Origin: JANRKF01 sp964519595
Lineage (GTDB): Bacteria; Pseudomonadota; Alphaproteobacteria; Rickettsiales; SXRF01
Direction of reading: 5' to 3'
DNA: 12,164 nt
Assembly: GCA_964519595.1 (NCBI GenBank)
Contig: CAZFJN010000047.1
Coordinates: 1-12,164, forward strand
The translations under genes and the position numbers were made by a program. The notes beneath the pieces were generated by a model, which saw only the letters and a program-made list of their open reading frames with translations, did not search any database and was not told the DNA's origin. This document shows positions 6,673 through 12,164 of this stretch, piece after piece; the first letter of the stretch is position 1; the number at the start of each line of letters is the position of its first letter.

Positions 6673-6804
6673 ATGAGCAGCAAAGCAATCAGTAATGAAG
6701 AATTAGATATTCTTTTTGACGAAGGCGAACAGGATATTACTCCTTATATGAAGATGTCAACTTTGCGCCGTCCGGACGATAGACAAAACGCACAATCCGA
6801 CTAG
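6673..6804 (+). CDS. 43-aa protein resembling the N-terminal part of a CopG/BrnA-like antitoxin
   Basis: The ATG at 6673 follows a near-perfect Shine-Dalgarno (AGGAGG at 6663-6668, 4-nt spacing), the strongest in this window, and is preceded by a promoter-like stretch with palindromes. The product begins MSSKAISNEELDILFDEGEQ and continues DITPYMKMSTLRRPD. The pattern of an acidic DxxFDxGE-DI segment followed by xxRRP resembles the N-terminal arm of CopG/BrnA-like antitoxins, from memory of the family. Those proteins continue into a ribbon-helix-helix DNA-binding domain, which is missing here: the frame stops at TAG 6802. No toxin gene is adjacent. It may be a real short protein, a remnant, or a gene cut by a nonsense or frameshift mutation. 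Confidence 0.55.
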   Translation: MSSKAISNEELDILFDEGEQDITPYMKMSTLRRPDDRQNAQSD

Positions 6805-6807
6805 CCG

Positions 6808-6841
6808 AAAAACTTGGCAGTCTCAGCTAAAAACCACCAAG
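6808..6841 (-). terminator. Probable intrinsic terminator of pilin-like gene 2
   Basis: Read on the minus strand, 15 nt after the stop, CTTGGTGGT (6841-6833) pairs with ACTGCCAAG (6821-6813) as a 9-bp stem with two G-U pairs and an 11-nt loop, followed directly by five T (6812-6808). This has the form of a rho-independent terminator of modest strength. Confidence 0.5.
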
Positions 6842-6855
6842 CCACTGGAATAACC

Positions 6856-7860
6856 CTAACGCAATATAAAGCGAACGTGACAAGCTATATGTTCGTCATC
6901 CGCGCGGTAGGTGGCGGTTGACGGTCTTCTTCCTGAAACACACTCAAAAGGACTATCAATATCAGTTGACGGATTATCCGCATTAGGAAAACCATTATCA
7001 ACACAAAAAGCCCGCAAAGAGCCTGTTCCCGGCTTTCCATCATCAATTTTACGATCCATTCCATTAGCCTCAACCGGAGTTATAATCTCACCAAAAGGCG
7101 GACCAGCCCTGCTTGCTTCGCGACCAAACATCATCATTTGATACTTGGAGTCTGAATCATCTCCGGAATATTGTTCGCCACCGACACACAAACCACCAAA
7201 TTCTGGATATTGGAGAAGAAAGCCTCCACCAAGTGTGCTTGAGCCGGGAATATTAATATTTACTCTGGCATCACGAAAGCCCGTATTTGTCTCCCCATCA
7301 CGGTGAGGAACTCCGGTAAACTCACCGGAAATAAGTTCGGCATTGGCCAGATGTTGCCAATAGCGGAAAGATTCAGATTGCCATCTAAGGTCACCAGGTC
7401 CGAAAAAACCTTCTCCGCCTCCTTGTGGTATATGTCCGACTATTCCATCGCCATTGCCGTTACATGTTAATACATTATTTCCAGTATAATTAGTAACCGA
7501 TGCGGCATTAAGATTTCCAGAATAATTATCAAGCGGATCTGTGCAATTTGGTCTGCCCATAATGGTTGATTCTGTACCAGCAAAGCCCCAGAATTGTGTA
7601 GCGTTGGTCATGTCGCCCGGATAGGCGTTATATTTGCTGTAGAATGTGTAATGCGCGGTTTGGAATTTGGTGATGTCGCGTGTCATGCTGAATAAAGCTG
7701 CCTGCCGGATTAAGGCGCGGCCAACTAATATGCCGCCGGCGATAAGGCCAATTATCAACAACACCATTGACAACTCAACCAGAGTAAAGCCGCTTTTTGG
7801 TGATTTTTCAGCGCCAAAGCGCGGCATTTTTTTAAAAGAGCAGGAAGAAACAGGAATCAT
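6856..7860 (-). CDS. Type IV pilin / type II pseudopilin-like protein (paralogue 2)
   Basis: This 334-residue protein has a 24-residue basic leader, cleavage at Gly24|Phe25, and FTLVELSMVLLIIGLIAGG with Glu at mature position 5. The exposed domain shares a series of blocks with the product of 3793-4677: YxxxPGDxxNAT (about 80-88), CNGNGDGIVG (133-142), the WQHLANAE stretch, NINIPGSS with FLLQYP, a KIDDGKPGTG block (271-280) and a C-terminal IACHVRF. Six Cys lie in the exposed domain (106, 133, 225, 286, 307, 327). The CNGNGDG loop looks like a metal-binding loop. The ATG at 7860 has a weak ribosome binding site. Met12 is an alternative but would leave a very short leader. The gene lies between scoB and the 43-aa gene, on the opposite strand to the other pilin-like gene. 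Its assembly machinery is not in the window. Confidence 0.85.
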   Translation of the reverse strand: MIPVSSCSFKKMPRFGAEKSPKSGFTLVELSMVLLIIGLIAGGILVGRALIRQAALFSMTRDITKFQTAHYTFYSKYNAYPGDMTNATQFWGFAGTESTIMGRPNCTDPLDNYSGNLNAASVTNYTGNNVLTCNGNGDGIVGHIPQGGGEGFFGPGDLRWQSESFRYWQHLANAELISGEFTGVPHRDGETNTGFRDARVNINIPGSSTLGGGFLLQYPEFGGLCVGGEQYSGDDSDSKYQMMMFGREASRAGPPFGEIITPVEANGMDRKIDDGKPGTGSLRAFCVDNGFPNADNPSTDIDSPFECVSGRRPSTATYRADDEHIACHVRFILR

Positions 7861-7942
7861 AATACCACGCTATTTAAGTTATTTTGCACAGACATTAACG
7901 TAAAACTCTAGCCATAAATAGTGGTTTAAGCCCTCTCCCTGC

Positions 7943-7964
7943 CCCTCTCCCGCAAGCGAGAGGG
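7943..7964. repeat. CCCTCTC...GAGAGGG intergenic hairpin
   Basis: CCCTCTC at 7943-7949 pairs perfectly with GAGAGGG at 7958-7964 around an 8-nt loop (CCGCAAGC). A near copy of the left arm, CCCTCTCCCTG, precedes it at 7931. This looks like a REP-type dispersed palindrome. It lies about 85 nt upstream of the second pilin-like gene. Confidence 0.65.
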
Positions 7965-8078
7965 AAGCGCGCTGAAAACGCACGAAAGAGAAGAAATTCC
8001 AGTAACCACAGTGGAATATTATATATTATTCCTCAGTCAGATGTCTATGGAAAAATTCAAATGCAGATTTAATAATGC

Positions 8079-8190
8079 TGTGTCATGCCAGCGTAGGCTG
8101 GCATCCAGTGATAGTTACAAGTAACGAAAGATAACCATTTTCCTCGCTACCGCCAGTAATGCTGGAGCCAGCCTACGCTGGCATGACACA
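8079..8190. repeat. Palindromic intergenic repeat, TGTCATGCCAGC family, copy 1
   Basis: Two perfect 24-nt arms at 8079-8102 and 8167-8190 are inverted around 64 nt. Each arm contains a smaller hairpin, GCCAGC-GTAG-GCTGGC. The right arm ends 13 nt from the scoB stop, so it may also shape the 3' end of the scoAB transcript, although no T-run follows. With the CCCTCTC hairpin, this accounts for most of the 343-nt gap between the pilin-like gene and scoB. Confidence 0.8.
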
Positions 8191-8203
8191 ACTGGTAGGG
8201 AGG

Positions 8204-8836
8204 TTACTGTAGCGCAACTGTGAAGGTTGCTTCTGTTTGTGCTTTTACTTGTTCGACGCTTACTTCCGGCGCTAGTTCGATCAGGCGCAGGCCGCGTTCG
8301 TCAATGGTCATTACGCATAAATCAGTGATGATCATATCCACTACTTTTGTGCCAGTAAGCGGGAAATTGCATTGTTTAAGAATCTTGGCCTTGCCTTTGG
8401 CTGAATGTTCCATCAGCACCACGATCTTTTTAACGCCGGCAACCAGGTCCATAGCTCCGCCCATTCCTTTGACCATTTTGCCGGGAATCATCCAGTTGGC
8501 CAGATCGCCATTTTCCGCAACCTGCAAAGCGCCAAGAATGGCCAGATCAATATGCTCGCCGCGAATCATTCCGAAGCTGGTTGCTGAATCAAAATAAACG
8601 CTCTCCGGCAGCTCTGATATGGTTTGTTTTCCGGCATTGATAAGATCAGGATCAACAGCTTTATCATATGGAAAAGGTCCCATGCCAAGCATTCCATTTT
8701 CACTCTGGAAAATAACATGCACATCATCAGGAACATAATTGGCAACCAGAGTTGGCAAGCCAATTCCTAAATTGACATAAAAACCATCCTGTAATTCTCT
8801 GGCGGCTCGTTCGGCCATTTGTGGCTGTGTCCACAT
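8204..8836 (-). CDS. scoB: Succinyl-CoA:3-ketoacid CoA-transferase subunit B
   Basis: This is the catalytic half of a family I CoA-transferase that moves CoA from succinyl-CoA to acetoacetate, allowing ketone-body or PHB-derived acetoacetate to be used. Its 210 residues match the usual subunit B length. The active-site Glu lies in SENGMLGMGP (Glu46), and NLGIGLPTLV (22-31) and EHIDLAILGALQV with GAMDLVAGVKK are family hallmarks. The ATG at 8836 is preceded by AGGGA. It lies 26 nt after scoA in one operon. A related acetoacetate CoA-transferase (AtoA-like) specificity cannot be ruled out. Confidence 0.93.
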   Translation of the reverse strand: MWTQPQMAERAARELQDGFYVNLGIGLPTLVANYVPDDVHVIFQSENGMLGMGPFPYDKAVDPDLINAGKQTISELPESVYFDSATSFGMIRGEHIDLAILGALQVAENGDLANWMIPGKMVKGMGGAMDLVAGVKKIVVLMEHSAKGKAKILKQCNFPLTGTKVVDMIITDLCVMTIDERGLRLIELAPEVSVEQVKAQTEATFTVALQ

Positions 8837-8862
8837 AGTTTTTGTCCCTGATTATTGTCTTT

Positions 8863-9579
8863 TTATTGTTTTTTCCCGCTTGGATTTTCCTGCGTGGTTC
8901 TGAATTCAATTCTTTTTTCAAATTTATCGCCTTTGAAAATTCTCTGTACAAAAATTCCCGGCGTGTGAATATTATCCGGATCAAGCTCGCCGATTTCAAC
9001 CAGCTCTTCAACTTCGGCAACTGTCACTTTTCCGGCCATTGCCATTAGCGGATTAAAATTGCGGGCGGTTTTTTTATAAACCAGATTGCCGGCCTTATCG
9101 CCTTTCCAGGCTTTTACTATCGCCAGATCAGCGGTCAGAGCTTTTTCCATAACATACATGTGACCGTCAAATTCACGAGTTTCCTTGCCCTCAGCAATTA
9201 CCGTTCCATAGCCGGTAGGAGTATAAAACGCCGGAATTCCGCAGCCGCCAGCGCGAATACGCTCGGCCAGAGTGCCTTGTGGATTAAATTCAACTTCCAG
9301 CTCTTTATTCAGAAATTGCTGTTCAAAAGTTTTATTTTCGCCAACATATGAGGCGATCATTTTTTTAATCTGGCGCGTGTGCAATAATATTCCACTGCCG
9401 AAATCATCTGTTCCGCAATTATTGGCAATCCATGTGATGTCGCGGGTTTTTGCTTCTTTCAAATAAGCGATGCAATGTTCAGGAATACCACATAAACCAA
9501 AACCGCCGGACATTATGGTCATACCGTCAAACAACAATCCATTAAGCGCCTTCTCAGCATTCGAGTAGGTTTTGTCCAT
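8863..9579 (-). CDS. scoA: Succinyl-CoA:3-ketoacid CoA-transferase subunit A
   Basis: This is the partner subunit of scoB. Its 238 residues fit the family. The N-terminal CoA-transferase signature is DGMTIMSGGFGLCGIPE (18-34). Further typical blocks are NNCGTDDFGSG, NPQGTLAERIRAGGCGIPAF and the C-terminal TPGIFVQRIF. AAGG lies about 9 nt before the ATG. It is the first gene of the scoAB operon; the upstream region holds 16-bp tandem repeats instead of an obvious promoter. The substrate is inferred from the close match to the Sco type. Confidence 0.94.
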   Translation of the reverse strand: MDKTYSNAEKALNGLLFDGMTIMSGGFGLCGIPEHCIAYLKEAKTRDITWIANNCGTDDFGSGILLHTRQIKKMIASYVGENKTFEQQFLNKELEVEFNPQGTLAERIRAGGCGIPAFYTPTGYGTVIAEGKETREFDGHMYVMEKALTADLAIVKAWKGDKAGNLVYKKTARNFNPLMAMAGKVTVAEVEELVEIGELDPDNIHTPGIFVQRIFKGDKFEKRIEFRTTQENPSGKKQ

Positions 9580-9593
9580 ATTTGCAGCCTTTT

Positions 9594-9696
9594 GTGATAT
9601 TTATCTGATGGTGATATTTATCTGAGCAACTAACTATTCGAGAAACGTATTATCTAAGAAACTAATTATCTGAGAAACTAATTATCTGAAAAACTA
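9594..9696. repeat. Tandem 16-17-bp repeat array upstream of scoA
   Basis: GTGATATTTATCTGA is directly repeated at 9594 and 9611 (17-bp period). It runs into 16-bp units at 9617-9632, 9633-9648 (degenerate), 9649-9664, 9665-9680 and 9681-9696, the last three of the form ATTATCTGAGAAACTA with one or two changes. The array starts 15 nt upstream of the scoA start, where its leader or promoter should be. It could be an operator array or a simple minisatellite. Confidence 0.8.
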
Positions 9697-9758
9697 TTCA
9701 ACAAGCTCCGGATTTTATACTAATTTGTTTAATATTTTACTAACCTGCGCGACTATTT

Positions 9759-9822
9759 CTGTGTCATGCCAGCGACTCGTCTCGCCAAAGCGAAGCGTCG
9801 GCGGAAGGCTGGTATGACACAG
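9759..9822. repeat. Palindromic intergenic repeat, TGTCATGCCAGC family, copy 2
   Basis: CTGTGTCATGCCAGC at 9759-9773 pairs with 9808-9822 with one G-T mismatch. The loop is 34 nt and partly self-complementary. The first 14 nt match the arm of the copy beyond scoB, but the interior is different, so the two are members of one family and not duplicates. A decayed TATGACACA-like piece follows near 9855. Confidence 0.75.
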
Positions 9823-10089
9823 ATGGAATTGTACAGATTTGTAGACGCAGACGTTATGACACATACGGCATTACACAGAACTTGCGGCTGTAAAACTATC
9901 ACTGCTTTTCTATTGTTAGTTTAAGCAGCATGATTGTCTCAAATTATCACAGCATTTTCCTATATTTAGCATAAAATTTAGATAAAAATTTACCAATAAT
10001 TTACATTATTTCTGATAAAATAGAGTTATGGTATAACATAATTACGCCGTGATTAAATTTACTGACCTCTTAGCTGTTGCATCGTTGCG

Positions 10090-10119
10090 TTGAAGTAGCT
10101 AGATATCTTATCTGATAAT
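10090..10119 (+). promoter_or_regulatory. Putative promoter of the DUF2336 operon
   Basis: TTGAAG (10090-10095), 18 nt, then GATAAT (10114-10119) gives a plausible sigma-70-type promoter about 80 nt before the first DUF2336 start. The -10 lies inside TTATCTGATAATA (10108-10120), a 13-nt sequence also found at 3729-3741 over the -10 of the pilin promoter. Its first 11 nt are a palindrome. The remaining stretch, 9823-10089, is AT-rich with no gene I can support; a second -10-like TATAAC lies near 10034. Confidence 0.45.
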
Positions 10120-10204
10120 ATGAGCGAGTGATCAGACTGTTCTGTTATAAAACTCGGCTTAAAGCTTATATTTCAACGACGATATATGGCAATTGCGAGG
10201 TGGT

Positions 10205-11341
10205 ATGTCACAGCAGGCAAGCGTAAGTAGAAACGTGAACAAAATGGACGTAAGAGAGCTTATGCAAGAGCCGTCGGGAAAAGTCCGCGGCGTAGTGGCG
10301 GGGAAAATCGCCAAGGATTATCGTGCCGGAAATTTCAACACTGGCGAGATGGAAATCGCTAATGATATTTTCAGGATACTGCTTAAGGATATCGACAAAA
10401 AGGTTCGTCTGGCGCTTGCTGAAGAACTAAGCCATATTCCGAATATTCCTAAGGATATTATTCTCCGCCTTGCCTCTGATGAGGTTGATGTGGCGGTTCA
10501 TGCGCTGCAATTTTCCCGCGTGCTTGATGACAACGACTTACTAGGCATAATAAACAGCAGCGAGGAAGTTTCAAGATTAAGGGCGATTGCGCGGCGAGAT
10601 AATCTGTCGGCAATGCTTTCAACCAGCCTTGCTGCGACGAATCACCTTTCTGTGCTTGGTGATTTATTCGCTAATAAAACCGCCATTCTTCCTGATCAGG
10701 CAATTTTATCTTCATGGCCGCAGATTGCCGAGCATGAATCGCTGGCGCAGACTTTGGTTGAGCGCGGTGGTTTATCGCTGATTGTGGTGGAAAAACTGAT
10801 GTCGGCGGTTTCTGATGATCTTAAACATCGTCTGGTCAAGGAATATAAAGTAGCTGCGCCGCTGGCTAATAAATTGTCAGCTGATGCGCGCGAGTGGGAA
10901 TTGCTTGGAATCAGTTCCGCTGCTGCGGTTGACATGTCTGATGATGATCAGATTGAGGATCTGGTGGTTCATTTAAGCGTCAGCGGACGACTTACACATT
11001 CTCTGGTTATTCGCGCTTTATGTGTCGGAAGCCTTGGTTTGTTTGAAGTAGGGCTGGCGCATCTGGCCGGAGTTCCACGAGTGAATGTTCGCCTGCTGCT
11101 TTCTGATGCCGGTTTTTTAGGCTTTACTTCGATATATCGTGCCGCGCACATGCCGCCTGGCTTTGAAAAAGCGGTACAGACTCTTCTTAATATCAGCGTT
11201 GAAGAAGCGGCGCGCGGATATCGCCGTCCGGAAGAATTCCGCAAAGCGGTAATGGACAGAATCTATAGCGGCGGCTATCATCGTACTATTGAAAACATGC
11301 CTTATTTATTGTCAATTATGGGAGGCAAGATTGCACAGTGA
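10205..11341 (+). CDS. DUF2336 domain-containing protein 1
   Basis: This 378-residue, mostly helical soluble protein belongs to DUF2336, an uncharacterised alphaproteobacterial family; I assign no function. There is no signal peptide or membrane segment. Repeated short helices at about 50-100 (VRLALAEELSHIPNIPKDII, then LASDEVDVAVHAL) look HEAT-like. The N-terminal half aligns clearly with the next gene, for example VRLALAEEL against VRASLADNI and LDDNDLLGII against LSEEDLVDLV. The ATG at 10205 is chosen because GAGG lies 4 nt upstream. A TTG at 10193 would extend it by four residues and place that signal inside the gene. The stop overlaps the next gene by 11 nt. Confidence 0.85.
   Translation: MSQQASVSRNVNKMDVRELMQEPSGKVRGVVAGKIAKDYRAGNFNTGEMEIANDIFRILLKDIDKKVRLALAEELSHIPNIPKDIILRLASDEVDVAVHALQFSRVLDDNDLLGIINSSEEVSRLRAIARRDNLSAMLSTSLAATNHLSVLGDLFANKTAILPDQAILSSWPQIAEHESLAQTLVERGGLSLIVVEKLMSAVSDDLKHRLVKEYKVAAPLANKLSADAREWELLGISSAAAVDMSDDDQIEDLVVHLSVSGRLTHSLVIRALCVGSLGLFEVGLAHLAGVPRVNVRLLLSDAGFLGFTSIYRAAHMPPGFEKAVQTLLNISVEEAARGYRRPEEFRKAVMDRIYSGGYHRTIENMPYLLSIMGGKIAQ
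11321..11333 (+). promoter_or_regulatory. Ribosome binding site fixing a TTG start
   Basis: GGAGG at 11321-11325 lies 5 nt before TTG at 11331, inside the last codons of the upstream gene. No ATG or GTG in the correct frame offers a comparable signal, so this decides the start of the second DUF2336 gene and implies translational coupling. Confidence 0.75.
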
Positions 11342-12164
11342 AGCATCAGTAAATGTTGCAAGTAATGCGGTCAGCGCCCTTTCTCTGTCGCAGGAAGATA
11401 TCAGGCGGTTGCTTGAGGATTCTTCTTCGCAGACGCGGATTGACATTACTAACAAAATTTCCGGAGCTTATGGCGCTTCTGCTCTTCATGCCAAGGAGCT
11501 GAAAGTCGCTGAGCAGATTTTCAGAATGTTGCTGCGTGATACGGAGGTTCGCGTTCGCGCTTCTCTGGCTGACAATATAAAATCCAGCAAATCAATACCG
11601 CGTGATATTGTGATGGTTCTGGCGCGTGATGTTGAAGAAGTGGCATTGCCGGTTCTTGAATATTCTGAGGTGTTAAGCGAGGAAGATCTGGTTGATCTGG
11701 TAAAAACCACGCGCAGCATCTCGCGGCAGCTGGCCATGGCGCGGCGGAAAGAAATAACTCAGCTGTTAAGCAATGCTCTGCTTGGCACACATAATCCGCA
11801 AGTCGCGACAACCTTGCTGGAAAATAACGGCGCGGATATTGCCGAGGAAGATCTTGAAGCGGCGATTGAAGAATATCGCGAAAATGGCAAGCTTATGGAG
11901 ATTATCGGCTCTCGTCCGCAGCTTCCTATCTCTACTGTTGAAAAATTAATCAGCGTTGTTTCCGGCTCTCTATCTGAGAAATTACAAGCAAAATATAAAT
12001 TGCCAGGCGCTGCTGATTCAGCAATCGCTAATGAATCAGTCAATGCTCGTGAAACTGAAACATTGCAGATCATTAAAAACATCAATGATGATGACGAGCT
12101 GAGCCGCTTGGTTGAGCAGATGCAAGGCAGCAACCGTCTTGGTCCTTCAATGATTCTTGGCGCA
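11331..12164 (+). CDS. DUF2336 domain-containing protein 2, 3'-truncated by window edge
   Basis: The frame is open for 278 codons from TTG 11331 to the window end without a stop. It begins MHSEASVNVASNAVSALSLS and continues with a DUF2336-like helical domain: VRASLADNIKSSKSIPRDIV, LPVLEYSEVLSEEDL, LLENNGADIAEEDL and PQLPISTVEKLISVV. It is a paralogue of the preceding gene, with the same block order. The start overlaps that gene's stop by 11 nt behind a strong ribosome binding site, so the pair is certainly one transcription unit. Function is unknown; co-expression suggests the two proteins act together or as heteromers. Confidence 0.85.
   Translation, partial: MHSEASVNVASNAVSALSLSQEDIRRLLEDSSSQTRIDITNKISGAYGASALHAKELKVAEQIFRMLLRDTEVRVRASLADNIKSSKSIPRDIVMVLARDVEEVALPVLEYSEVLSEEDLVDLVKTTRSISRQLAMARRKEITQLLSNALLGTHNPQVATTLLENNGADIAEEDLEAAIEEYRENGKLMEIIGSRPQLPISTVEKLISVVSGSLSEKLQAKYKLPGAADSAIANESVNARETETLQIIKNINDDDELSRLVEQMQGSNRLGPSMILGA

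Noticed and set aside
6805..6855. Continuation of the antitoxin-like protein by frameshift
   Set aside because: The +1 frame gives only a few residues (LAEKLGSLS) before a stop; too short to claim a broken DNA-binding domain.
8220..8597. 125-codon frame antisense to scoB
   Set aside because: It is a shadow of a strongly conserved gene; no motif or start signal of its own.
9594..9696. CRISPR array
   Set aside because: The 16-bp units are directly adjacent with no unique spacers.
10193..10204. TTG start four codons upstream of the first DUF2336 ATG
   Set aside because: The GAGG ribosome binding site lies within these codons and is positioned for ATG 10205.
11486..12133. Minus-strand frames of 83, 96 and 124 codons
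   Set aside because: They are shadows of the second DUF2336 gene, which is open to the window end and has homologous sequence to its neighbour.

Overview
The window looks like the chromosome of an alphaproteobacterium with moderate, AT-leaning base composition. The evidence is the Fur type (HHDH metal site, no C-terminal Cys-X2-Cys pairs), a fur-acyltransferase-acyltransferase cluster, a succinyl-CoA:3-ketoacid CoA-transferase pair, ribonuclease D and two tandem DUF2336 proteins. The order cannot be fixed from sequence alone. Intergenic gaps are unusually rich in palindromic repeats, and several genes carry small tandem duplications. Both are reminiscent of repeat-loaded alphaproteobacteria such as the Rickettsiales, but that is only a resemblance. 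I found no tRNA, rRNA, CRISPR array, transposase or phage gene.

Layout. 1-1644 (+) is the C-terminal part of a soluble lytic transglycosylase whose beginning lies outside the window. 1676-3689 (-) is a compact operon in the order fur, olsB-like, olsA-like, converging on the transglycosylase. A short divergent region with promoter-like and Fur-box-like hexamers separates fur from a pilin-like gene at 3793-4677 (+). 4678-5402 has no convincing gene and holds three kinds of inverted repeat. 5403-6548 (+) is ribonuclease D. It is followed by a well-signalled 43-codon gene at 6673-6804 that resembles the front half of a CopG/BrnA-type antitoxin. 6856-7860 (-) encodes a second pilin-like protein, a diverged paralogue of the first. 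8204-9579 (-) is the scoA-scoB operon, with one copy of a palindromic intergenic repeat family at each end. 9580-10204 is non-coding, with a 16-bp tandem array and a promoter. 10205-12164 (+) holds two overlapping DUF2336 genes, the second cut by the window end.

How the genes relate. The transglycosylase remodels peptidoglycan. The olsB/olsA pair would make ornithine lipids for the membrane and is probably co-transcribed with its upstream metal-responsive regulator. The two pilin-like proteins are exported and processed by a prepilin peptidase encoded elsewhere, and share a Cys-NGNGDG loop and a KIDDGKPG segment. The CoA-transferase feeds acetoacetate into central metabolism. The DUF2336 pair is of unknown function. 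The points most worth following are the pilin paralogues, the 13-bp palindromic sequence shared by the putative promoters of the first pilin gene and the DUF2336 operon, the orphan antitoxin-like mini-gene, and the intergenic repeat families.
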